DNA of 64,000 nucleotides from Agrostemma githago (Eukaryota > Streptophyta > Magnoliopsida > Caryophyllales > Caryophyllaceae): NCBI GenBank assembly GCA_958450325.1, contig OY288259.1, positions 22,872,734 through 22,936,733 on the forward strand, read 5' to 3'. The position numbers were made by a program, and so were the translations under genes. This document shows positions 10,976 to 22,101 of this stretch, piece after piece. The notes under the pieces were generated by a model. That model saw only the letters and a list, made by a program, of their open reading frames with translations. It was not told the DNA's origin and searched no databases. The stretch's first letter is position 1; each line of letters opens with the position of its first letter.

Positions 10976-13440
10976 GCACTGTTAAAATGTGTTTAAATGC
11001 TAATAGTTTGAAAGTCATAGTTAAAATTGTTTCATATGAGTGATTGCTATACCAAAACTAATACAATAAATACTTTTTAATTTTACAGTGAACCTCTCTT
11101 TAAGTTTGATACCATTCAGATTTCAAGGAGACAGATGTTGATGATGTCATAGTCTGAAAGTAAAGTTGAGGAACCAATTTTAAATCTTTGGGGATTATTG
11201 ATGAATGATTTGGAAAAGCTATCATCTCCATCATCCATAAAGCGTGTTTATATGTCTCCATTTAATAAATATGTGGTAATGTTATATATTCCATCAACAA
11301 TGTCAACAGCGTAAATATATTTTTGCTCATGAATCTCTTCTAAACACTTCTTTAATGTCTCAGATTCCTACAAGTGAAATGCAGTTGGATAATGTGCAAT
11401 TGGTAAACAAATAGATACTCCTTATAACCTCCATTCATTCATTTATTCATTCTGTAAACTAATAGTGCAATCTTCTTCAAGGTCTTTTTCTGGACAACAG
11501 AATTACCATCTATTGTTCTTTACTGTTTAAACTCAATGACAAAGTCATTTGAAATAATTCACTATGGGTATCCTGAAGAACGTGACAGCCAACTGAACAG
11601 TTGTGAAGCTAAAGATAAATATGTGAGGACACTGATGTATTGTTTTTACTTTTTTGTACATTGAAAATTATTTCACCTTTGTTGAATACTTTGTTATATT
11701 TGCAGTATAATTATTTCTCTGAAAAATTCAAGAATAAGATCAAATGGGCCAATCAAGTGACAAACTATGAAATAGCGGAATTTATTCCAGATTTTAGTCG
11801 TCATTTGGAAATTGACAATGGTATTTTGTCAATGAGGCTCATGGAAATATACAATGGGGATAAAAATTATTTTGCCCAAGTGTTCAAACCGGTAAACTAA
11901 ATTATTCTACTTATATCATTGATACTATTTTATGTTTGATTATATTTCCATATATAAATTTTATTGATTGATGTATATGTTCAGAGCAATGTTACATATG
12001 ATAAGTATGTAAGGATGATGAAGGTGCGGTATTGCCACAAAATACTAACCTCCACCCGGAATCAGATGAAAGATACTATTCTAAAAGATGCAAGAAAAAT
12101 GTCAAGGAAACTTCTGTATGTTATAGATTTGCACTATGCTATCATATGACTATCATATATTGCACATAAAGCATAAATCATTAACATTTACTGTTCTATA
12201 AATTTTCTCAGTAGGGCAGCGGAACTCTATGTGGAAAATGTATTCAGTGATGAAGAAATTATTCAAAACTTCTTAAAAGAAACAAAGAAGAAGACCTTTG
12301 CAGGAAAGGCAAATGAGAAAAAGAAGGACTCATATGAAAACATTTTAAAATCATATGACACGTAATATATTCTATCCTGTTCAATGTTTTTTAATTCTTT
12401 CATCATAATTAATTTTAAAATTGTTGATTATTTGAACTATGTTATCTTGCAGGGAAGAGGTTATGGAAACACAATGGATGAATGTAAGCCGAAAGGCGAT
12501 GCAATCCTTGTTATTACCAAAAGAACAACTATATGATATGGTAAATGTTACAGTAATATTATAAATTCAAATGCTGCCAAATCAATCTAACAAGTGTTCT
12601 TTTAATAGGCAATCGATATAGCTGGAATATATGCAACATTCATGAGGAACAATATACTATTCATTCCTACAAAATCATGGGTAAAATATGTCAAAATTCC
12701 TGTACTTAAGTACTTTTTTGGTACATCATAATCATACAGTTGTTTACCTATTGTGTATCCTTTGTTACAGGAATTAAACCCAGAAATATTCTATTCTCTG
12801 ACAACGCCATACTGTACTGTATCATACTTGCCTGAAGATGGTAAATTCTTGAAAAAGGTATAACCATCTAATCTATATACTCCTATAGCATTAACACAGT
12901 TGAAATTTGTACATGGTTATAGAAGTGTCTGTTTTGATGTACTTAAGTTAATATGTGTTGAAAATATGTATTACAATAATTGTGAAATGTATACTTTTTC
13001 AGATCTTTATCCCAGTTCATATTGACACACCATTACACTGGATTTTGATTGTGTGTGATTTTGAAGACAAGAAGAATTACATCTTGGATTCAAGTAAAAG
13101 GAAGGGTAACAAAGCACGAACAGATGTTTGCCACAAAATAATGACAAATATCGCAATCATCATTCAAAACTACTCGGGCTATGAATACATCTCCAAAAAA
13201 ATGACGACAAATCCAATGGAGTATGTCAAAAATGCAGTTCAACAAAGTAATGGATTTGATAGTGGTGTTTTTGTCTTGAAGTGGATAAATGCATTTCACG
13301 ACAAGGAGAAATGGGCAGACAAAGATTATTTTAATGACATCAATGACTTTCGTCGTCAAACATGCATAAATCTTATGAGGTGGGATAAGAACTTTGTTAA
13401 GGATTTTACAGCGGACGGAAAATATAAAATTCTATTTTAG

Positions 13441-13860
13441 CTATGTGTATGTAAACAGTCAGTGATGTAAACGTTACTCCATGACAAGAATTTATATAAA
13501 CATCAACGTTTTTATAATCATTCTCAGGTGAGTTATGTACAACTAATATGTACATATGTACGTTACATAATGACCTATATATTGTACTTTGTAAATTGTT
13601 AAACGTACAACAAAATTAACCTATAACGTTCTCCTGTAAATAGTCAAAAACATAAAATGTATAGAGTAATCTAAACCTATAAAATTAACCTATAAAAGTA
13701 GTCAAAAACCATGTTATAGAACTGTCTGTTATGACGTACATAAGTTGATATCTGTTGAATAAGTTACTATGTGTTTCACATTTTGGAATTTATACATGCT
13801 TAAAACAGTGTCTGTTATGATGCACATAAGTTACTATGGTTAAAACAGTGTCTGGTATTG
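13441..13860. other. Downstream flank of gene 2 with minisatellite fragment
   Basis: No gene is seen. Bases 13716-13860 repeat the pattern of gene 2 intron 3 (GTACATAAGTTGATATCTGTT, TTACTATGTGTTTCACAT, GTTAAAACAGTGTCTG). The 197-bp array begins abruptly inside a minisatellite unit, right after GTGTCTG. Confidence 0.6.
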
Positions 13861-15540
13861 GTGAACCCTGTCGTGGATGTGATTCAAAGATGGGACACTG
13901 AACCTTAAGAGTAGGGTACCGCATAAGACGGGACGAAAAAGGGTTTAGGGTTGGATTAGGCGGACCCGCTTCGCGGCTCCGCCTAATCCAACCCTAAACC
14001 CTTTTCCTTATTCAAGGTCACTAAACCCGCAAGAAACTGAACCCTAAGAGGGTATTGGTGAACCCTGTCGTGGATGTGATTCAAAGATGGGACACTGAAC
14101 CTTAAGAGTAGGGTACCGCATAACACGGGACGGAAAAGGGTTTAGGATTGGATTAGGCGGACCCGCTTCGCAACTCCGCCTAATCCAACCCTAAACCCTT
14201 TTCCTTATTCAAGGTCACTAAACCCGCAAGAAACTGAACCCTAAGAGGGTATTGGTGAACCTTGTCGTGGATGTGATTCAAAGATGGGACACTGAACCTT
14301 AAGAGTAGGGTACCGCATAAGACGGGACGAAAAAGGGTTTAGGGTTGGATTAGACGAACCCGCTTCGCAGCTCCGCCTAATCCAACCCTAAACCCTTTTC
14401 CTTATTCAAGGTCACTAAACCCGCAAGAAACTGAACCCTAAGAGGGTATCGGTAAACCCTATCGTGGATGTGATTCAAAGATGGGACACTGAACCTTAAG
14501 AGTAGGGTACCGCATAAGACGGGACGGAAAAGGGTTTAGGGTTGGATTAGGCGGACCCGCTTCGCGGCTTCGCCTAATCCAACCCTAAACCCTTTTCCTT
14601 ATTCAAGGTCACTAAACCCGCAAGAAACTGAACCCTAAGAGGGTATTGGTGAACCCTGTCGTGGATGTGATTCAAAGATGGGACACTGAACCTTAAGAGT
14701 AGGGTACCGCAGAAGACGGGACGGAAAAGGGTTTAGGGTTAGATTAGGCGGACCCGCTTCGCGGCTCCGCCTAATCCAACCCTAAACCCTTTTCCTTATT
14801 CAAGGTCACTAAACCCGCAAGAAACTGAACCCTAAGAGGGTATTGGTGAACCCTGTCGTGGATGTGATTCAAAGATGGGACACTGAACCTTAAGAGTAGG
14901 GTACCGCATATGACGGGACGGAAAAGGTTTTAGGGTTGGATTAGACGGACCCGCTTCGCGGCTCCGCCTAATCCAACCCTAAACCCTTTTCCTTATTCAA
15001 GGTCACTAAACCCACAAGAAACTGAACCATAAGAGGGTATTGGTGAACCCTGTCGTGGATGTGATTCAAAGATGGGACACTGAACCTGAAGAGTTGGGTA
15101 CCGCATAAGACGGGACGGAAAAGGGTTTAGGGTTGGATTAGGCGGACCCGCTTCGCGGCTCCGCCTAATCTAACCCTAAACCCTTTTCCTTATTCAAGGT
15201 CACTAAACCCGCAAGAAACTGAATCCTAAGAGGGTATTGGTGAACCCTATCGTGGATGTGATTCAAAGATGGGACACTGAACCTTAAGAGTAGGGTACCG
15301 CATAAGACGGGACGGAAAAGGGTTTAGGGTTGGATTAGGCGGACCCGCTTCGCGGCTCCGCCTAATCCAACCCTAAACCCTTTTCCTTATTCAAGGTCAC
15401 TAAACCCGCAAGAAACTGAACCCTAAGAGGGTATTGGTGAACCCTGTCGTGGATGTGATTCAAAGATGGGACACTGAACCTTAAGAGTAGGGTACCGCAT
15501 AAGACGGGACGGAAAAGGGTTTAGGGTTGGATTAGGGTTT
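13861..15540. repeat. 197-bp satellite with a long hairpin per unit, 8 full units plus a partial
   Basis: The word GTGAACCCTGTCGTGGATGT (or a one-base variant) starts at 13861, 14058, 14255, 14452, 14649, 14846, 15043, 15240 and 15437, a step of exactly 197 every time. Each full unit holds an inverted repeat with 28-base arms (in unit 1 roughly 13937-13964 and 13978-14005) whose core is GGCGGA...TCCGCC. An inner CCGC/GCGG stem caps it with a TTC loop. The arms contain TTTAGGG/CCCTAAA, the plant telomere word, as a single copy. The ninth unit stops inside the left arm. Units differ by a few substitutions only. It is far more GC-rich than its surroundings. Confidence 0.95.
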
Positions 15541-15560
15541 AAGAATACGGTACCGCATCT

Positions 15561-16530
15561 AAGATGTAAATAGATGAGTTATGTACAACTAATATAAAAT
15601 TATGTACAATGATATCCTCAGATAAACTATGTACAGCTGATATAGTATTATGTACAGCTGATATAGAAATATGTACAATGATGTCCTCAAATGGGTTATG
15701 TACAGCTGATATAGAATTATGTACCTTATATAATGACCCTACGTCCTGTATATTGAATACAGTGTACATAATTATTTAGGAAGATATACAGTTTGCATTG
15801 TCTTTTTTAATTAAAAATATGATATACATAATTATGAATACAGTGTATATAACTAATTATTTAGTATCTGTACATTTTCAGTCTAAGATGTAAATAGATG
15901 AGTTATGTACAACTAATATAAAATTATGTACAATGATGTCCTCAGATAAACTATGTACAGCTGATATAGAATTATGTACAGCTGATATAGAAATATGTAA
16001 AATGATGTCCTCAAATGTGTTATGTACAGCTGATATAGAATTATGTACCTTATATAATGACCCTACGTCCTGTACATAATATTGAATACAGTGTACATAA
16101 TTATTTAGGAAGATATACGGTTTGCATTGTGTTTTTTAATTAAAAATATGATATACATAATTATGAATACAGTGTATATAACTAATTATTTAGTATCTGT
16201 ACATTTTCAGTCTAAGATGTAAATAGATGAGTTATGTACAAATAATATAAAATTATGTACAATGATGTCCTCAGATAAACTATGTACAACTGATATAGAA
16301 TTATGTACAATGATGTCCTCAAATGAGTTATGTACAGCTGATATAGAATTATGTACCTTATATAATGACCCTACGTCCGGTACATAATATTGAATACAGT
16401 GTACATAATTATTTAGGAAGATATACAGTTTTTAAATTGTAACAATCGCAACAAAATTTCTACTTTAAGATGTAACTAGATGAGTTATGTACTACTAATA
16501 TAGAATTATGTCTAGTGATGTCCTCAGATG
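15561..16530. repeat. ~320-bp AT-rich tandem repeat, three to four units
   Basis: AAGATGTAAATAGATGAGTT starts units at 15561, 15895 and 16214, with a diverged form at 16477. The steps are 334, 319 and 263, the last unit being shortened. Inside each unit, GTTATGTACAGCTGATATAG recurs at short spacing, followed by CCTTATATAATGACCCTACG and ATTGAATACAGTGTACATAA. No coding capacity is seen. Confidence 0.9.
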
Positions 16531-17200
16531 GATTATGTACAACTAATATCAAAATATCAACATTATTCACTGACAAATATGTACATCATAAGTTATCAAA
16601 ATAATTCAGCAGAGAATCAGTTGAGAATCTACGTAATTCTTGATAATCGATTGTCTTCTTGGATCAGCAGGTTCATAATCAGTTTTCTCTAAACGAATTG
16701 TTCAGGATTACAGTCAAATCTGCAAGTGAAAATCACGACAATCAAATCAAGAACAGAAATCGTTGATAATCAAGCATAGAATTCCTTGATAATCAAGAAC
16801 ATAATTCCTTTATATACGAACGAATTTACAAAAGTGAACAAAATGAAATCTGCAACTTAAATGATGATAATCGAATGATGAAGATCTGCAATTGAAATGA
16901 TCAAGACGCTCGATTTTACGAGTGAGCACAATTAAATCTGCAAGTAAAAATGATGAAGATCAAACGATGAAGATCTTCAACGGAACTGATGAAGATGATC
17001 GAATGATTTGAATGAAAAGATAAACAAATTTCTAGAGAGAGAAAGTCGACTAATTCAAAAGGAAAGGAAGGAGATGGCGCGCGTTTGTTTTTGTGCTTTG
17101 AATTTTGATCAAGCCTGGTCCGTTGATCTCAATCAGATCTAACGGCCCAGATGCTGCCTCAACGGTTGCAGGGAGTTAGGCTGCCTCAATGGATCCCGAA

Positions 17201-17201
<1 letters not shown>
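16531..17201 (-). other. Leader-like sequence and probable terminus of a large element
   Basis: Read on the minus strand, this looks like a plant 5' leader: CT-rich, with repeated ATCTTCATCA and TTGATTATCAA words and several candidate splice sites. The outermost ~110 bases contain ATTGAGGCAGC twice, about 40 bases apart, and a GC-rich block (GGCCGTTAGATC), and then stop at a (TA)n tract at 17203. Other elements in this window also end in such tracts. No intact coding exon was found. Confidence 0.35.

Positions 17202-17202
<1 letters not shown>

Positions 17203-17251
<49 letters not shown>
17203..17251. repeat. (TA)n microsatellite
   Basis: About 24 TA repeats, marking the border between the region 1 block and the LTR-derived sequence to its right. 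Confidence 0.95.
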
Positions 17252-17258
<7 letters not shown>

Positions 17259-17264
17259 TAATAT

Positions 17265-18914
17265 CAAAACTCGGATTATAACTCGTTTAACTATGACTAT
17301 TGCACAAAGTTCGTTTAATCACTTTACGAGCCGCAATAGTGGTGGCGCCCTTTCGAGGAGCACCGCCCTACGCACTCAAGGGCATAACGTGATCGTGATA
17401 GTACGTAGTTGAACGGGTTTAATTCCATTTCAAAGGATCGGTACAAAACCCGTTGACGCTAAATCGAGCATCGCATAATCCGTAAGGATTATTAAAGATG
17501 ACGTAACGCGGAGGGAACTAATTTTGTCCCGGTCCAATTTAAAACGATTTTCATATCATCTTTTCTAAAATCTCTGATAACGGTCTCGTAATCATGATAT
17601 ACTCATTATGAGTACCGAAGATCGAGTTGCATATAAATCGTGCCATATTTATATGTGATTCGATTAATTATCGATTTTAAAATACATAAAACGAGACGAG
17701 TTATACCTCGTACAGATGCCACTCGACCGAGTACATAAGCTACTCGATCGAGTAGCACCCTAAAAAACGGGCAGTAGCTAATTTAAAGGCACACTCGACC
17801 GAATCCGTGCCATGACTCGATCGAGTGGGTCCTGTAGCGCAGAAAACTGAGAGCTTATTTTTTTTATCATCCGAGCCTCGTCTTTTTAAAAGCGACTTAG
17901 TCGACACGTGTAAAGTCTATCACGTGATTTCTTTTTAAAATACATCCATATCATTACACATAAACAACTTTGATCGACGGTCTCACTATTAATCTTGCGT
18001 TGACGACTCCTTAGTCGTATCCGACGTACGATTAATTTAGACTCCAATTTATCGAAATGATAAGTTGGGACAAGGCATCGGGATTTGGGATCGGGCTAGC
18101 ACCACACCTAGGTCTTATATCTCCGTCCTTTGGTTAGTACACAAAATAATGTGTATTTAATCAAAATTTCGTCCATTTACACGACTCACGGTCTAGTTCA
18201 TATTTACTATATACGGGTCTGTGTCTATTTATGGGCTATCATTTTAGTTATATATTTCGTTTATTCTATTTTATTGCTCGTTGTATTGTGAATTCCGGGT
18301 TGTATTCCGTCCGTGTAATTTGTAACCGATTTATTATTGCTTTGCTTTATTTATTTATGTTTTACCGTTTATAAATGAACCCTCGCATGCTAAATCACTT
18401 TGACAATAAATTAGATGCATTAAAATGACGTAGCTCACATTTAATTCGCATGCTTAGCTAAAACGCTGTTTGCATATCATTTCACCGAATCACTAACGCG
18501 CATATTAGAAAGTCAAACGATGTCTTAGTAGAGGCCGCTAAGTGCGGGCGGGGTTGGGTGTCCTTAGTGGGCTTCCCAACACGTACCCTCACCCCTTACT
18601 CAGAACCTCGGTTTCCGGATGCCCGAAACCGTTGGCGCACGAGAGTCATTCTTTACACGATTACCGGTATAGATGGTATCGGTATCGCAATGCAAAGGGA
18701 CAAACCCAATAAACTCTAAAACCGAAATGGGCCATACTTTGTGTATGGTCCATAGCGATATAGAGTGGGCTCGAACGGGTCCGAACTCCCACAAAGTTCG
18801 GTGGCGACTCCATTTCGACTTAAATTTCAATTCGACCCATTCTCATATGGAGATGCATTCGCCTAACCAAACACGCGCGTGGCCGCGTCGGGGTGGACCT
18901 ACGTCATGTCCACA
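17265..18914 (-). mobile_element. Truncated LTR (family X), reverse orientation, left arm of a large inverted repeat
   Basis: Its reverse complement matches 22246-23830 over nearly its whole length: for example, GCCCTTTCGAGGAGCACCGC here against GCGGCGCTCCTCGAAAGG there. The end at 18903-18914 (GTCATGTCCACA) is the exact complement of the first bases of the copy at 22246. On the left it is cut off near the (TA)n tract, so about 960 bases of the family are missing. It contains repeated palindromes ACTCGATCGAGT. It sits inside the integrase part of the copia element that follows. Short open frames here have no homology I recognise and are not reported as genes. Confidence 0.75.
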
Positions 18915-21231
18915 CAAAGCGAAGTAGAGAACCAATTGGATAAAAAAGATTAAAGTACTACGATCCGATCGTGGTGGTGAATACCTAAATAATGAATTTG
19001 ATTCACACCTAAAAGATTGTGGCATAGTATCACAATGGACTCCTCCTGGCACACCACGATTGAATGGTGTGGCCGAAAGGAGAAACCGAACTTTATTAGA
19101 TATGGTTTGGTCCATGATGAGTCTCACTGAGCTTCCTGATTCATTTTGGGGTTTTGCCATTTTGTCCGCAATATTTTCACTAAATTGAAGCCCGACTAAA
19201 GCAGCCAATAAGACACCATATGAGATATGGAAGGGAAGGGTTCCTTATTTGTCGTTTATGAGAATATGGGGTTGTGAGGCATATGTTCAGAACAAGTCTG
19301 ACAACAAACTCGCACCCAGATCCAACAAATGTCTTTTTGTAAGATATCCAAAGGAAACACAAGGTTATTACTTCTACAATCGTCACGAAAACAAAGTGTT
19401 TGTGGCTCGTGACACTGTCTTTCTAGAAAACGACTTCATTTCTAGAAGACAGAGTGGGAGAAAATTTGAACTTGATGAAGTCCAATATCCACAAATCGAG
19501 AATGAAGTGGAGGAAAGCGTTCCCTCCTCCTCGGACACGGTTGTTGTTCCCTTTGAACCTAGGAAATCTACAAGGGTTAGTCATCAACCTGATCGATACC
19601 TTGGTATTGTCGAGGAAGATGCGTTAGATATGTTGCTTTGCGAAAGTGATGAACCTACAACCTACAATGCGGCCATATCTAGTCGTGATTCCATGCAATG
19701 GCTTGAAGCCATGCGATCCGAAATGGAATCTATGCACGAAAACCAAGTATGGGACTTGGTTGATATACCTGAAAAGGTGAGACCTCTTCAGTGTAAGTGG
19801 ATCTTTAAGATCAAGAATGGCATAGATGGACATAAAGATGTCTACAAAGCTAGATTGGTGGCAAAGGGTTTTACTCAAGTTCATGGTCTTCACTATGACG
19901 AAACCTTTGGTCCAGTCGCAATGCTTCGCTCCATTAGGATTATCTTAGCGATTGCCGCATTTCATGATTATGAGATTTGGCAAATGGATTTCAAAACCGC
20001 CTTCTTGAATGGGATTCTAGAAGAGGAAGTGTATATGACACAACCAGAAGGTTTTGTAGATACATCTAATCCTAAGAAGGTATGCAAGCTTAAGAGATCC
20101 ATTTATGGTCTTAAGCAAGCGTCCAGAAGTTGGAATCATCGCTTTGATCATGTTATCAAACAATATGGTTTTACTCGAAGTGTCGAGGAACCTTGTTTGT
20201 ACATGAAGTTTAGTGGGAGTAAGGTAACCTTTCTTGTCTTATATGTGGATGACATACTTCTTATCGGGAATGACGTTCCGATGCTTGCTTCTGTAAAGGA
20301 GTGGCTAGGAAAACACTTCCAAATGAAAGATTTGGGAAATGCACAATGCATTATGGGTAGTCGGATCAATAGAGATAGGTCCAAAAGGATGTTGGTATTA
20401 AGTCAAGAAGCTTAAATAGATAAGATTCTTGATAGATTCAGAATGAAGGACTCTAAGAGAGGCTTTCTTCCCATGAGTCAAGGTACCATTTTGTGCAAGT
20501 CACAGTGTCCGACCACACCCAAAGAGATTGAACGCATGAAGTTGATCCCATATGCTTCCGTTGTTGGATCAATCATGTATGCCATGACGTGCACTCGTCC
20601 CGATGTTTCGTATGCTTTGAGCATGACGAGTCGTTATCAAGCCAACCCAGGTGAAAGTCACTGGACAGCCGAAAAGAACATCCTTATGTACTTGCGAAGG
20701 ACTAAGGATTCGTTCTTAGTGTTTGGAGGGGATACTGAATTGCGTGTAAGAGGATACACGGATGCCAGTTTCCAATCCGATCAGGATGATTTAAAATCCC
20801 AATCCGGCTATGTTTATATTTTGAATGGAGGATCCGTTAGTTGGAAGAGCTCCAAGCAAAGTGTCATCGCGGATTCTACAACAGAAGTTGAGTACATCGT
20901 GGCTACGGAAGCTGCAAAGGAAGCTGTTTGGATTCGCCAATTTTTAGAAGGACTAGGAGTAGTCCACTCCGTCAAAGATCCTATCACCATATATTGTGAT
21001 AACAGTGGGGCTATTTTTCAAGCAAAAGAGACCAAGTCTAGCAATAAGTCTAGACATGTACTTAGGAAATACCACGTGATAAGAGATCTCGAGGAAAGGA
21101 AGGAAATCGATATATGTAAGGTTGGGACAGACGATAACATCGCTGATCCTTTAACCAAGCCTCTTTCAAAGGCTAAACATGATGGTCATGTTGTTGCAAT
21201 GGGATTGAGAAAAGTCCCAGATTTTCTTTAA
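18915..21231 (+). pseudogene. Ty1-copia pol remnant: integrase C-terminal part, reverse transcriptase, RNase H
   Basis: The translation in one frame from about 18950 gives the copia order: integrase core end (VLRSDRGGEYLNNEF, GTPRLNGVAERRNRTLLDM, PYEIWKGRVPYLSF), then reverse transcriptase (QWLEAMRSEMES, KARLVAKGFTQ, QMDFKTAFLNG, YGLKQASRSW, catalytic YVDDILLIGND near 20240), then RNase H (GYTDASFQSD, TTEVEYIVATEAAKEAVW, KYHVIRD) ending at 21231. Gag, protease and the integrase start are missing because the reverse LTR copy ends at 18914. Lesions are an extra A in the A-run near 18943, TGA at 19186 and TAA at 20413. The element was once autonomous and is now dead. Lineage within copia is not assigned. 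Confidence 0.9.
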
Positions 21232-22101
21232 GTTATCTAAGATGTAATAATTGGATATTGTAGCAATTTTTACATTTCTGATAATAGCATTCATTGTTCG
21301 AGTTTCAATATGAACTCTTTGATTTAGTTTGACTAAATATTATACTTTGTTCATTCGAATGGATTATGAGACAATCTTGAACCCTATTCAAGTGAACATT
21401 TGAACATAGTATTTTTGCCCCTTGTCACTTATTGAGGTGACAAATCGGAGTGACGAGATTGTAAGTTGATCGATGGTTAGTTCAAGACCATGGGGTCATG
21501 AAGATGACTGGTCATTTACATAGGCAGACTGATTGTCACTCTGCCAGGCAGTGACCATAATAGAGTCCCTTATCAAAATAGTTGAGGCCTGGTCGTGGCA
21601 AGGATTTCTATTTTATTCCTACGAGTCGATTCTTTAGACTGGTGACCATTTATCTGAGTCGGTGCAGTTTTCGATTGGCTTTGGTTGTTGTCCTAGATCG
21701 TACCGTGAAAGGAGGCTAATGAACATCTTCTGGGTCATGGTGATCTGCATTATACAGTATAATATGGGTCAACAGGAATTGTCCACCCACGTTGGGTATG
21801 AACATCATTGGGCCACTCGAGGAGAAGTAACTGGAAATGCGTGGCCACGCTCGGAAATATATCTATGGTAGATTTTCCGGTCAGACAATTATTCTCCAGA
21901 TCGAGAAAACCACTCTAATTATAATTATGTCACAAGTGCGACCCGAAAGACAACTTGTGATGAGTGGGAGGATGTGACATCAAAGAGACAAGAGAATCGG
22001 TAGCACACAACTTGTGTAGACAAGTGGGAGATATTGATGGAGTAGGAGTCCTCCGCAATATAGTGGCTACATGCACAACTTGTATCAGACAAGTGGGAGA
22101 T
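21232..22101 (+). other. Copia 3' noncoding region with triplicated polypurine-tract-like segment
   Basis: There is no gene between the pol stop and the 3' LTR. The segment 21950-22101 has three related blocks of the form ACAACTTGT...ACAAGTGGGAG, near 21952, 22010 and 22076. The last ends in AAGTGGGAGA directly before the LTR and is the expected polypurine tract for plus-strand priming. Confidence 0.65.

Larger units (their letters stand above)
7989..13440 (+). pseudogene. Ulp1/C48-like protein, gene 2 of the tandem pair, with stop codon and Cys-to-Ser change
   Basis: Predicted exons: 7989-8046, 8133-8279, 8385-9557, 9986-10808, 11089-11275, 11364-11402, 11482-11622, 11706-11891, 11985-12115, 12212-12361, 12453-12540, 12609-12680, 12771-12857, 13003-13440. 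The order and phases match gene 1 exon for exon, and the total is 3720 nt, a whole number of codons (1240). Two lesions are seen. An in-frame TAG at 11150-11152 in exon 5 stops translation before the protease domain. In the last exon the active-site Cys is replaced by Ser (GFDSGVF, codon AGT at 13261), while His (13036), Asp and Gln remain. Exon 2 contains DDSK repeats. The exon 3 domain is well conserved with gene 1 (for example SLVDLSLVP, FCLDAFIE, FPTMLFWTQESISKRI). It is most likely a decaying paralogue; a short product ending in exon 5 remains possible. Confidence 0.75.

Noticed and set aside
13861..15540. CRISPR-like regular array
   Set aside because: Units are 197 bp without unique spacers and the host is a plant, so this is a satellite.
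13861..15540. Interstitial telomere
   Set aside because: TTTAGGG occurs singly within the hairpin arms, not as a tandem run.
18600..19208. Several 60-120 codon open frames on both strands
   Set aside because: They lie in the family X LTR arm or antisense to copia integrase, have no known motifs and no conservation in the other arm.
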